This document shows, piece by piece, positions 37,053-47,775 of a stretch of DNA of 64,000 nt. The notes beneath the pieces are model-generated. The model made no database searches, had not been told where the DNA came from, and worked only from the letters and a program-made list of their open reading frames with translations. The first letter of the stretch is position 1; the number at the start of each line of letters is the position of its first letter. Made by a program: the position numbers and the translations under genes. This stretch comes from Rhynchospora pubera. Taxonomy: Eukaryota > Streptophyta > Magnoliopsida > Poales > Cyperaceae. Location: assembly GCA_028095005.1 (NCBI GenBank), contig CM051460.1, forward strand, positions 282,388,238-282,452,237. Reading direction: 5' to 3'.

Positions 37053-37060
37053 ATAGAGAG

Positions 37061-37611
37061 CCATAAGAATATAGTGTTGATCAGATAGGAAACCACAGGA
37101 ATTTCCACTGATCATGATCAAGCAAACTGTCTTTCATACTAAAATGTGCATGATCGATATTTATATAAACAGTTTTTAATTATTTATATTTGATCAATTC
37201 TGTTTATACAATTTAGTTAGTTTTTTTACAGTTCATACATCTGAAAATAAATCGTGCAACGAACGAAATTAGCACTATTTTTAATCAAACTGGTAGTGCG
37301 TAACTCACGTGATATCTTCGTTCAAAATTATTCAACAGACATAAATATCAATACATTTTCTGAACTGTCAGATCAACAACAATAGAACCAAAACAAATAC
37401 AAGAAGAAGAGAGATTTTTTAACTAAAATAACTTGATGCTGTTTGTACCAGCATACTAGCATAACATAAAGAAAAATAAAGAAACAAAAATATGACACCG
37501 TTTTGATAATGCTTAATCTGACATGAACCACCCACAGTATTCTTCATAATTTTTTTCATAAAAAATAGGACACAATCAAATTCTAATGATTAAACAGATT
37601 ATGATTGCAAA
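37061..37611. other. intergenic DNA downstream of the sulfotransferase pseudogene
   Basis: AT-rich. It contains the partner (37127-37165) of the short repeat at 35345-35385. No gene. Confidence 0.35.
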
Positions 37612-38696
37612 CTAAATCTTGAGCCCGGATCCTTTGAACTTTTCTTCAATAATGGTGTCAAGCTTTTCTGCCATTTCCTGAGTCAGGTGATTTTTCCAAT
37701 CTCCAGCCTCACCTTTCCTGAAAAAGTATGAGTGTGAAATATGATGACCAGACACCGCAAATATCCCGCTTTTGTTCCCATCCAAATTCTTGAGCTTCTG
37801 AAAGCTGCACAACTCTACAATCTGCTCCACCACCCCTTGGCTTTCTTCAGCCTCTGAGTATGGACAACCAATGAAGTGTGCCAATTGCTTGGCATGCTTC
37901 ACCGGTTCTTGCATGATGTTCTCATACTTGAGAAATAAGACCTTTTTTGGCCTTCGTTTACTCTCTTTCCAGTACCCAAGAACATGGTTCCATACTTCCA
38001 TATAGGGACGAAACCATTTACCCCCTGACAAAAAGAATCATAAAATTGCTCAAATGTCGCCATCTTGTCAGCTTCTCCCATGATCTTTCCCAAAAAGTAC
38101 CACAGAGAGACTAAAACATCATTTGGGTCTTGCCAAACATAAATAATACGGCAATCAGAGTCTGTGATTGTTTGTGGCAAGACCAATAAGGCATGTGGCT
38201 GCACATCACCCTTGGGGAAGGAATGGTTTCAATTATCTGGCTTCGGCCAGTGGCGAACTCCTTCTCCATAAACGACACACATTGTTAAGGATGGTGGGTG
38301 AGGAGTGGGTGTTGTTCTAGCGGATAACTGGTGTGTGTCATCGTGGTAAAAATCATGGCTGCGAGCCATGTGGTACCCGATTTTGGGAAGCTAACTATGA
38401 AAACATCAGTGGGACGGGACTTGAAGCTAACTATGAAAACATCAGTGGGACGGGACTATGAAAACATCCATGGCTAATGCTCCTCGAAGGAAGAATTTGG
38501 CTATCCAGGCACACTTGTACAATATAAAAGGTTGCATGGGATCAAAATGGGGCGTGATGGAAGGCTGGAGAGGAAGAGTTGCCATAAGAGCATCATGCTC
38601 TTCTGGGGACTTTTCACTTAGGTGGTTGTTGGATTCTTCTATTATTTTGTAAGGAATGGGAAAATCAACACGGGCTACTGAGTCATAATTTGTCAT
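37612..38696 (-). pseudogene. cytosolic sulfotransferase pseudogene (flavonol sulfotransferase-like)
   Basis: The remnant matches PAPS-dependent plant sulfotransferases over the whole length: an N-terminal region from the ATG at 38696, the PAPS-binding loop FPKSGTTW (about 38370-38393), the LPQTITDSDCRI and VWQDPNDVLVSLW segments, KVLFLKYENI, and the C-terminal RKGEAGDWKNHLT. It is broken. Before the PAPS loop a 36-bp unit encoding KSRPTDVFIVSF is duplicated in tandem (38387-38422, 38423-38458), with a third partial, out-of-frame copy. A TAA stop follows about 20 codons after the loop. Frameshifts occur near 38185 and near 38030. The family transfers sulfate from PAPS to flavonoids, brassinosteroids or similar hydroxyls; this copy cannot make a full enzyme. 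Confidence 0.88.
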
Positions 38697-39706
38697 TTTT
38701 GTAGTACCTAATGTTAGAATTGGAAAAATACAGTGAGAAGCAACGCATAATATACTTCCACTGAAAAACGCCATATATTGCCTTAACAATACAATATTTG
38801 AGTTATAAAGAGATTGATATTTACGACCAGGTGACGACCATATATTCTTCCTCGTCGCTGTTGGTCAAGAATTTTTAGAGGCTGAACGAATTGCCTTTGT
38901 CTTTGAAGTATGTACTTAATTAAATATATTGTATCAGATATACAATTTAATTATATGTGTAATTTCCATTTACTTTCCAATTCAAAGATATAGTTTCTCT
39001 TATGGAGTGTTCATTCAATTTACTCCCAATACTTGTGTATATAAATGACAAAAGAGCACAGTATGGACAGTCCTTATGTTTCGTAATTAAAAGTCGGAGC
39101 CTTTTATCTCAAACATATGGGATAGGCTAGAAATAACACCGGTCATTTTTTGTTTATATGGCTGAATTTTTACACTGACTCGTCAAGACTATTGCAAATA
39201 TGCGGACTTTAGATCCAATTTGGGATGATTATATGAAATCATAACCTGCTCGATCCTATTAATTATTTTTTAAAATTTTTTGCACTCTACAAATTTTTGG
39301 GTCAAATAAATAATAAGTTCATTCTTGCTGTAAACTGATGAACAAATGGCGTACCTGGATATTTTGTCCGAATCAAAACAACAGTACCAGAAACCGAGGG
39401 ATGGAAAAGAAGAATAAGTTGGTAATTCAAAAAAAAAAAAAAAAAGTAGGTTGATGGAAAGCTGAAAGATGCTTGGGGACTGATCACTGATGTGGGATTC
39501 GATATTTATAAAAGGAAGTCGAACGGCCCAACCACTCCTCCGAGAGTCCCAGTCCCATCTCAGATCTGAGATGGAGCAGGGAAGAAGAAAGAGCAGCTAT
39601 ATATAATCGGATTTTTGTATGCAACATATAATCGGATTGGTTTATTTTGAGTGTTCTCCTATCTATTTTTTTTATTATAATTGGATTTTTTTACAGATTG
39701 GATTCT
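38697..39706. other. upstream flank of the sulfotransferase pseudogene; no gene
   Basis: AT-rich. An A run is at 39430-39445. Nothing else recognised. Confidence 0.35.
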
Positions 39707-39859
39707 TTTTTTTGAAGATAAATTGGAGGTCTAAGCAATCCAACTTATTTTTAAATTAAATGTCTATGAAAGACCTCCAACCGGGTTTCGAACCTGCGAC
39801 CTTTCACTCAAAGAGTCAAGGTGCATTGCTCTTTGCCACTAGACCAAGAGCTGGTTCTC
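39707..39859 (-). mobile_element. tRNA-derived SINE, copy 1
   Basis: Read on the minus strand: a tRNA-like head with A box tggtctagtggc and B box ggttcgaaaccc, a body ending ctccaatttatctt and a short A tail. It is flanked by 17-bp direct repeats with one mismatch (39690-39706 and 39860-39876, core tttacaga.tggattct). Full length, about 153 bp. It is transcribed by Pol III from internal promoters and mobilised by LINE machinery. Confidence 0.88.
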
Positions 39860-40212
39860 TTTACAGACTGGATTCTATACCTCATATTATTGATTACACT
39901 TCAATATAATAATTTGATTAAGGGTTGCTTTGGTATGTGCAGTTGCCCATGAAGAGTGATAGGAAGCCGTGCACACTTGGACAAGTGGTTTCTTATCTCA
40001 CCTGAATATTCTTCCTCATGCATCTTCGCTTTGTCTAATCTTCCTTCTAGGGTTCTAATTATGAAAATAGCATTTGGGTGCGTGGAATCTTGCCACTGCT
40101 TGCATCAATCAAGAGAACCTCGAGTTAGATAAAGTATATTGAATTCACTCAATTTTTTTTTCAGTTCTCAATGGGCCTTTTGGTTGGTGATCCCTTATAA
40201 GGTGAACTTGAA

Positions 40213-40368
40213 TAAGAACCAGCTCTTGGTCTAGTGGCAAAAAACAATGCATCTTGACTCATTGAGTGAAAGGTCGCATGTTCGAAACTCGGCTGGGGGT
40301 CTTTCATAGACATTTAATTTAAAAATAAGTTAGGTGGCTTAGACCTCCAATTTATCTTAAAAAAAAAA
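40213..40368 (+). mobile_element. tRNA-derived SINE, copy 2
   Basis: Same family as 39707-39859, opposite orientation. A box tggtctagtggc (about 40230) and B box gcatgttcgaaactcgg (about 40277), a poly(A) tail and a perfect 10-bp TSD tgaacttgaa (40203-40212, 40369-40378). Full length. Confidence 0.9.
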
Positions 40369-40378
40369 TGAACTTGAA

Positions 40379-41189
40379 ATGTTCGGTTAGAATTTCCTTG
40401 CCTTTATTGTGCTGATTTTTTAATATCAGGCCTATAGTCCCAGTTTGCCAAAAAATAATGCAATTTGTTGTCACATCGCGATAAAAAAATTAGTTCAGTT
40501 GAAAAAAATGTGGCGATTTAATTGAATTCTGTAACTTAAAAGATCAAATGTTGGTTAATTTTTATAAGTACTTTTTTTCTTTAGTTCTGACAGGATAATC
40601 TGTTGCAAAGGTTTTGGATTTGCTGGGATTGAGAATTGACCACAGTACTTTGCCTTCTTAACAAACTTGCGCTCGCAATCTCCTCTTTAAAAACCTGCAC
40701 ACACCTTCTCCTCTTAATATATGTCCTCTTTTTATTCTTGAATATGAAATATGTATAAAAATAAAAAATTTGTGGGCCTTCATTGCTCTCAGAGTGATAC
40801 AAGGCTCTATCCTGGTTTAAAGATCTTTTAACATAGTCAACGTACATCCTATATTAACAGAACTGAAGTTGTTGCAGGTAATCCTTGAATAGCTCTAATG
40901 ATTGTGGTTCTGCTAAGGTTTGATTCATTCCTTTTTGATGTGATTTTCTATCTATTAGAAAATTTCATGTATTTATACTATTTGCCTTAATCCAGAGTGT
41001 GTTCTAAAAATACAAGAATATTACTTATGGCATATGTTGCTTTTGGCTACTTTCTTTTTCCCTTTGTTTTACTAATAGAGTTTCAAATTGATACAATGAT
41101 CTCAGATACCAATGTGTCCAAACATCTCAAATGCTACTGTTCTTTTTACAAACTAGCAGTTCGTCATTAAGATGTCCATGGGTACATTA
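40379..41189. other. intergenic DNA, nothing recognised
   Basis: AT-rich; an 88-codon open frame on the minus strand (40581-40847) has no recognisable domain. No repeats with clear ends. Confidence 0.35.
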
Positions 41190-41453
41190 TAGATTTGTGC
41201 AATCCTAATACTACAACAACAACTAAGCCTTTTGTCCCAAACAAGTTGGGGTAGGCTAGAAAAAAACCCAACAAGAGAACACATCCAAGAACAAAAAAAA
41301 AATACAAAACATAAAAATACTAATAGTAAGACTAGCCATACTAATAATAATACATCTAATAATAATAGTAATAGTAGAAACCTAGACCTCGACCGTGACC
41401 TAATAGAGGGACCTACAAACCTATGGCATCGCTCCTACCCCTAAGTTCCTACG

Positions 41454-43529
41454 TCATGGCTCCGGTACATGAATTGCTAACTTCCAAGCGCTCCTATCGA
41501 TCACCAACTCCTTGGAGACGTTCCATTCTTTAAGGTCTCTTTTCACCGCTTCTTCCCATGTCAATCTTGGTCTCCATCTCCCCCTCCGGGTGTTCTCGAA
41601 ATGATTAAGAATTCCGATACGTACCGGTGCCTCTGGAGGTCTGCGTTGGATATGTCCAAACCATCTCAAACGATGTTGGATCAGCTTCTCCTCTATTGGT
41701 GCGACCCCAACCATATCTCGTATGTCATCATTTCTAATCCGATCTTTCCTCGTGTGACCGCAGATCCACCTCAACATACGCATCTCAGCTACACTCATCT
41801 TCTGGACATGTCGTCTTTTAGTAGCCCAACATTCTGCGCCATACAACATCGCAGGTCTAATCGCTGTCCTGTAGAACTTGCCTTTTAGCTTCTGCGGGAC
41901 TTTCTTATCGCATAGGACGCCTGATGCTTGTCGTCATTTCACCCACCCCGCTCTTATCCTGTGACTAACATCTTCATCTATCTCGCCATCGCTCTGCAGC
42001 ATCGACCCTAAATATCGAAAAGTATCTTTCGTAGGTACTACCTGCCCGTCTAGACAGACATCTCCGTCCACTGGTCGTATCCCACTAAACTCACACCCCA
42101 TATACTCCGTCTTAGTTCTACTAAGCCTAAACCCTTTGGACTCTAGAGTTTGTCTCCACAATTCCAATTTCCTATCGACCTCCGTCCTACTCTCATCGAC
42201 TAACACCACATCGTCCGCAAAGAGCATACACCAAGGAATCTCTCCCTGTATATCCTTCGTGATCTCATCCATCACTAAGGCAAAAATATACGGGCTCAAA
42301 GCTGATCCCTGATGTAGTCCTATTTTAATAGGAAAGTCACTAGTTACACTATCACATGTCCTGATGCAAGTAACGGCACCATCATACATGTCTTGGATGA
42401 GGGTAACATACTTTGTGGGGACTTTCTTCTTTTCTAGTGCCCACCACATAACTTTCCTTGGCACTTTGTCGTATGCTTTCTCCAAATCAATGAAAATCAT
42501 ATATAGATCCTTCTTTCGCTCCCGATATCTCTCCATCAATTGCCTTATTAGGAAGATGGCCTCCATGGTTGACCTCCCAGGCATAAAACCAAATTGGTTT
42601 TTCGAAACGTTTGTCATCCGTCTCAAGCGATGTTCTATCACTCTCTCCCAAAGCTTCATTGTATGACTCGTAAGCTTAATCCCTCTATAGTTTGTACAGC
42701 TTTGAGCATCCCCTTTATTCTTGAAGATTGGTACTAGAGTGCTTCTCCTCCACGCATCTGGCATCCTATTTGATCGGAAAATGCTATTGAATAGTTTGGT
42801 TAACCAAACTACAGCCACATCTCCGAGGCACCTCCATACTTCGATTGGTATGTTATCAGGTCCTAGAGCCTTACCTACTTTCATTCGTTTTAAGGCTTCT
42901 TTCACCTCGGACTCTTGAATTCTCCTAACAAAACGTCTATTGGAGTCATCAAAGGAGTCGTTCAACACAATTCCTAAGTCGTCATCCTCTCCATTGAATA
43001 ACTTGTTGAAGTAATCCCTCCACCTATTCTTGATCTCGTCGTCCCTCACTAAAAGCCTATCAGTCTCGTCCTTGATGCACTTCACTTGGTTTAAGTCTCT
43101 CGTCTTCCTATTTCGAAGCTTGGCTATCTTATACACGTCCTTCTCACCCTCCTTCGTACTCAGCTTCTGGTATAGATCCTCATAAGCCCGACCTCTTGCT
43201 TCGCTCACAGCTTTCTTTGCATTCTTCTTGGCCAATTTGTACTTCTGCGCATTATCGTCGGTCTTGTCATGGTGCAAGCGTTTGTAGCATTCTTTCTTTT
43301 CTTTAATAGCTTTCTGCACTTCGTCGTTCCACCACCACGTATCTTTGGGTTCGCGGTTGCTTCCTCTAGTAACTCCAAGCACTTCCGTAGCTACCTTTTG
43401 AATGCTAGCTGACATATCTTCCCACATCTTGTTTGCTTCTTCACCTGCTTTCCACGGACCTTCTTCAATCATTCTGCCCCTAAAAGTATGAGACACGTCT
43501 CCTTTGAGCTTCCACCACTTCGTCTTCAC
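41454..43529 (-). pseudogene. RTE LINE reverse transcriptase part with one nonsense codon
   Basis: Open from 43529 to 41937, with TGA at 41934-41936, then open in the same frame to 41454. RT motifs include LVPIFKNKGD, NYRGIKLTSHTMKLWERV, NQFGFMPGRSTMEAIF, FIDLEKAYDKVPR, LHQGSALSPYIFALVMD and the catalytic FADDVVLV. The stop replaces what is usually Trp (GW.KWRQ in relatives). After it come RRHVQKMSVAEMRMLRW and the C-terminal RSAWKLAIHVPEP motif. The frame meets the endonuclease frame in a 4-base overlap at 43526-43529. Confidence 0.88.
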
Positions 43530-44575
43530 AACTCGACGCCTCTACCTACTCTAGAACGCAGCGGAAAGCGAAAATCAGCCACCACAAGTTTGTGTTGTGA
43601 GACGACACATTCCCCAGGTATAACCTTGCAATCCATGCAGGCTCGTCTGTCCTCTCTCCTAGCAAGAACAAAATCAATCTGGGAAAAGTCTTGGGCACTA
43701 CTAAAGGTAACTAAGTGGGATTGTCTTTTTCTAAAGAAGGTGTTAGCTATCATGAGGTCGTAAGCTATGGCCAAGTTCAAGAAGTCCTCACCTTCTTGGT
43801 TCCTATCGCTATACCCAAAACCCCCATGCACCCTCTCAAACCCTCCACTAGTTTCACCTACATGTCCATTGAAGTCTCCTCCGATGAAGAGCTTTTCAGT
43901 GGTTGGCACACTTCTAATCATACCATCTAAATCTTCCCAGAATTGGATTTTGATGGATTCACTTAGTCCTACTTGTGGTGCATAAGCACTAATGACGTTC
44001 AAAACTAAGTCCCCCAAAACTAGCTTCACTAGAATGATCCTATCCCCTTGTCTCCGCACGTCGACAACTCCACTCTTAAGGCTCTTGTCGATTAAGATAC
44101 CTACTCCATTCCTGTCCCGTTCTTTTCCAGTGTACCACAGCTTGAAACCGGTGTTCTCCACTTCCTTTGCTTTTTGGCCCGTCCACTTTGTCTCTTGTAC
44201 GCACAAGATGTTCACACGCCTCCTAATCGCCGTATCCACTAACTCTCTTAACTTTCCTGTTAGAGACCCTACATTCCAACTACCTAAACGAATCCTACTC
44301 TCACTGACTATCTTCCTTGCCCCACGCACCCGTCGTGAAAAGTGCGAAGACCCTTGCTTACTTGCCACTACATCCGGGCGCTGATGTAGCGCGCCACTAA
44401 GGGAGTGACGATCCGGCCCTTGCTCACTTATCACCTTATTCGGGTTCCGATAAGGCGCGCCACTAAAGGGGCGGCGACCCGGCCCTTGCTCATTTATCAT
44501 CTCATCCGGGTTCCGATAAGACGCGTCGCTAAGAGGGTTACGCCCCAACGAAAAGTAATTGGGTTTCATTTCCAT
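43526..44575 (-). CDS. RTE LINE endonuclease (APE-like) part
   Basis: A 349-residue frame. Residues about 10-70 hold three imperfect repeats of a unit around R.P.SGA..RNPN..ISEQGP. The endonuclease domain runs from about 95 to 340, with SWNVGSLTGK, VQETKW, GVGILIDKS, SAYAPQVG, GGDFNGHVG, DFVLARR and SQHKLVVADF. These motifs nick target DNA for target-primed reverse transcription. The frame ends at a TGA (43526) and the reverse-transcriptase frame continues one base back. In intact relatives endonuclease and RT are fused, so a single frameshift separates them here. Confidence 0.88.
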   Translation of the reverse strand: MEMKPNYFSLGRNPLSDASYRNPDEMINEQGPGRRPFSGAPYRNPNKVISEQGPDRHSLSGALHQRPDVVASKQGSSHFSRRVRGARKIVSESRIRLGSWNVGSLTGKLRELVDTAIRRRVNILCVQETKWTGQKAKEVENTGFKLWYTGKERDRNGVGILIDKSLKSGVVDVRRQGDRIILVKLVLGDLVLNVISAYAPQVGLSESIKIQFWEDLDGMIRSVPTTEKLFIGGDFNGHVGETSGGFERVHGGFGYSDRNQEGEDFLNLAIAYDLMIANTFFRKRQSHLVTFSSAQDFSQIDFVLARREDRRACMDCKVIPGECVVSQHKLVVADFRFPLRSRVGRGVEL

Positions 44576-44714
44576 AGAGATGACTGGAATTTTTACGTTG
44601 GCTCGCCTAGCCTAACACAACCCTCCTCCTTTTACCCGGACTTGGGACCGGGCTATACTAAACAATGCAACCAAAGCTTAGTATAGGCGGAGTTAGATTT
44701 GTGCAATCCTAATA

Positions 44715-45104
44715 AACAAATAAAAAAAAAATTGGTTATAATTGTAAGTTATGAATTATATATAATAGTCAGATCCTTCAGTATACGAATTATAATTGTC
44801 CTAATATGTTATAATTGAATGAGGAAATATCTGATTTAAGCCTTACTTGTTTAGTAATTGAGGAGAAAATTGGTTATTTGGTTAAATATACTATCAGCTA
44901 ATTTGACTAACCTTACTACAGAATTCTGCTAATATTTTTAAGTCTAGGGGAGGAGAGATTTGATGTTTGTGTTCCTTGGGAAATGAAAATTGGCGGGATT
45001 GTGATACTCCTTTGTAAATTAATGAGCTTTGGAAAGCATTGCTCATGCACCTAATTTTTTTTAATAAGTAATGCTGATGAGTAATGAGAGTTCTGAATTT
45101 AGGG
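44715..45104. other. intergenic DNA, nothing recognised
   Basis: AT-rich single-copy-looking sequence between the LINE and the start of the PGIP duplication block. Confidence 0.35.
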
Positions 45105-45443
45105 AGGTAGGATGTGGTTGCACGGGCCAATCAAGGGTAGATGATCGATATCAGTAGAAATTTGAAGCTTTTATAAATTGTAGTACTTGTATTTTTTAAT
45201 TAAATTAGGCCATGTTAAAGAATATAACAATAATAAATAATTAAGACAATCAGTCATGGCTTTTTTTTTTTTTTTATATGACCAGTCATGGCTTTCTACA
45301 TAATTAAAGGTGCTCCGTAATTTATCACGTACTCAACCGTCAAGTCAAAGGAACGATTATATACGTATTATATATACGTGAAGTAATTCAACTGAACGCG
45401 CACTATTCCCAAAATTAAATTGTTATCCCCGTTAATTGTTCCT

Positions 45444-45452
45444 TTATATATA
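45444..45452 (+). promoter_or_regulatory. TATA box of PGIP-like copy 1
   Basis: TTATATATA 65 bases before the ATG, in a promoter almost identical to that of the second copy (56475-56483). The stretch from about 45330 to 45516 aligns closely with 56360-56557. Confidence 0.65.
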
Positions 45453-45516
45453 CGTACCTTTCAGTCCCATCCATTCAAAAACCAACAAAACAAACTAACA
45501 CACACATTCACACCAA

Positions 45517-46474
45517 ATGTCTATCATATTGTTGCTATTGTTCCTTCTCTGTTGTAACACACCCGTTTTATCTACCAAAAATAGTGATGAAACTGCGCTC
45601 CTAAAAATCAAGCAGCAGCTAGGTGACCCCCCCTTTCTCAGTAGCTGGGTCAAAGGCTTCAACTTCTGTGATAGGATATCACCAGCGCCAGACGGTTATA
45701 TATATGTCGGATGCACAAACACCAGTCGTGTACGTAGATGATTTGGTAATCAGACACTTAATCAATTTCACTGCTCCCTTTCCAGAAGCCATTTGCGGCT
45801 TAACTAAACTAAGGATTTTAGTTATTTATCAGATTCCGGGCCTTTATGGCCAGATTCCTTCTTGCATCACCAAACTTTTCAATCTTAATCAAGTATTAAT
45901 CTCTGAGACCTCAGTCTCTGGCCGTGTGCCCCATTTCTACAACAATTCCAATCTCGATGCCATCATTCTAGCAAGTAACAACCTGTCACATTCAATTCCA
46001 CCATCTCTCTCTACCTTACCAATTTTAACTTTCTTGAACCTCTCCTCAAATCATCTCACTGGAACCATACCAAAGTCTTTAGTAAATGTGTGGGGATTTG
46101 ATGTGGGGAACAACCAACTCCATGGTGATGCTTCTTTCTTATTCAGTAACCAATCTAAAGCAGGTATAATTGTTTTGGCTAATAACTCATTTAAGTTTGA
46201 TCTGAGTTACGTAGAATTCTCGGATAACTTGTATGAGATTGACCTAAGCCACAACAAAATATATGGAAAAGTGCCAGCTTCTTTTGCAACTGCTGTTGGA
46301 CTGTACCACGCCAATCTATCATTCAACAGACTCTGTGGGGAACTACCTCAGGGCGGTATTATGGGGCGATTCAGTGCTGCGGATTTTGCAAACAATCGAT
46401 GCCTTTGTGGGTATCCACTACCTCCATGCTCCAATTCATCGCCTGCACCTGCACCTGCACCAGCACCTGCATGA
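45517..46474 (+). pseudogene. PGIP-like LRR gene, copy 1, frameshifted
   Basis: Homologous over its whole length to the intact copy at 56558-57541. It keeps the signal peptide (MSIILLLLFLLCC start), the N-terminal cap, leucine-rich repeats and C-terminal CLCGYPLPPC cap, then a Pro-Ala tail. After the CGRV-like region (about 45728) the frame is lost: aligned to the paralogue there are 4 extra bases, producing a TGA at 45739 in the first frame, while the LRR part continues in another frame to a TGA at 46472. Unless splicing or recoding repairs this, it makes only a 74-residue product. PGIPs are secreted wall proteins that inhibit fungal polygalacturonase. Confidence 0.85.
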
Positions 46475-46589
46475 CTCAATCCGCACCATCATTTTAGTTC
46501 CACACAATAATTAAGTGCCTCTTCAATATGTATTTGATCAATGAAATAATCTTTTCTCATATCATGAAGTTTTTATGTACCCAAAATAA

Positions 46590-47213
46590 TCGGTTGAAAT
46601 TAACGTTTTGTTTAATATTTGTGTAATAAGATTTTAATATGTTAGGCTAATGGTTTGTATAGCCGTATAGGTGCAAAGATTTGACATGAGTAACCTAGCT
46701 CTCTCTCGCATTTTTAAAACAAACAAAAAAAAAATCCTCAGAAAATTAAGTTTGAGATTATTGTCATTAATTGCATATGGAATAAATAGTATGATTCCTG
46801 TTCTGAATCCTTCTTGCGTTTTTTTTTTTTTAAATTCCATCTTTGCTAGAAGTTTACATGGCTAATAATCATGAACCACATAAGAAAATAACTTGAAGGG
46901 AAATTATTTCAATTTTTTCTTCTACTTACTGATTGAATAGTTATGTTATAATTGTGGCTACACATCTAGGATCAATTAACACAAGGGTAAAGAACCCAAT
47001 TTTTAAGAAAGTTTTCTTCGATTAAAGTACTTGTCTTTTCTTTCTAATTTTGTCTGAATAGAATAAAAAATATTTTTTCCTTCTCTCCTATCAAAATATG
47101 GGCCTACCAATTCAAAACTTTGAATAGTAAGTAGTGCAAAACAATAGAAGCATCAAATAGCACTAACTTTCTGGTACGATAATAGAAATGGAAAGTTTTA
47201 AAAGCAAAATCAG
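46590..47213. other. intergenic DNA downstream of PGIP copy 1
   Basis: Homology with the second PGIP locus stops near 46590. AT-rich, no gene seen. Confidence 0.35.
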
Positions 47214-47325
47214 GACTCCTTGAGTGAAAGGTCGCAGGTTCGAAATCCGGCTGGGAGTCTTTCATAGACATTTAATTTAAAAATAAGTTGGGTGGCTTAG
47301 ACCTCCAATTTATCTTCAAAAAAAA
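47214..47325 (+). mobile_element. tRNA-derived SINE, copy 3 (5'-truncated)
   Basis: Same family as 39707 and 40213. It starts inside the tRNA head, after the A box, keeps the B box (gcaggttcgaaatccgg), the body and an A-rich tail. It is flanked by a perfect 13-bp TSD aaagcaaaatcag (47201-47213, 47326-47338). The truncated 5' end combined with a clean TSD shows incomplete reverse transcription at insertion. Confidence 0.88.
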
Positions 47326-47581
47326 AAAGCAAAATCAGAAGATCGAAATTTGGCTTTTATACTTGGCCTTATATTTGGCAATAAGGGTTCAGATCTTGAA
47401 ACCGAGATGCACAAAAAGGTTCAGGTCCTAAGCTTACAAAAGCAGACAACATAGACGCATTCATAAAACCAGTAGCTGGTACCAGTGTTGAAAGAAATTC
47501 AGATTTTAACAAATTTACCATGGACTGTTTCCATGCAAGCATTGATTTTAATTGCACAGGTACCATGCACTGCTTCCATGC

Positions 47582-47775
47582 AGAGGTTTAAATAGCGGGC
47601 GCTATAGCCGCTATAGCGCCGAGATAGCGGAAGTCCACGTCAGAACGCTACCATGCTATAAATTCCGCGGTATGTGATAGCGCGCAGAAAAGCGGGCTTT
47701 AAGCGGAAAATAGCGTCTATTATAGCGGACTTTTGCGGATAATAGCGCCCAATATAGCGAGCCCATGGCGATATA
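47582..47775. repeat. partial hAT-like MITE rich in atagcgg motifs
   Basis: It begins gaggtttaaatagcgg and contains about a dozen atagcg/ctatagc motifs, as does the element at 52654-53224. No opposite terminus with tatttaaacc was found nearby, so the right end is missing or degenerate. It is flanked by repeated cagattttaacaaatg segments (47500, 47781, 47828). Confidence 0.55.

Larger units (their letters stand above)
41211..44693 (-). mobile_element. RTE-type LINE retrotransposon, near full length, 21-bp TSD
   Basis: A 3483-bp minus-strand element, with its 5' end at 44693 and its 3' end at 41211 marked by a gttgttgttgtag-type tail. It is flanked by a perfect 21-bp direct repeat (41190-41210 and 44694-44714, beginning tagatttgtgcaatcc). 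It encodes an apurinic-type endonuclease followed by reverse transcriptase. In plant RTE elements these form one polyprotein. The 5' region before the ORF is about 118 bp. The exact TSD and few disabling changes mark a young insertion. Confidence 0.92.

Noticed and set aside
36057..37108. Open frames with Arg-Ile-Arg and Tyr-Pro repeats on both strands
   Set aside because: Artefacts of the cggatacgaata repeats in the hAT-like element, not proteins.
43992..44384. Open frame of 130 codons opposite the LINE endonuclease
   Set aside because: It is the antisense shadow of the endonuclease coding sequence.
47582..47775. CRISPR-like or satellite array of atagcgg motifs
   Set aside because: The motifs are short, unevenly spaced and in both orientations; they fit sub-terminal repeats of a DNA transposon. 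No CRISPR array is expected in plant nuclear DNA.
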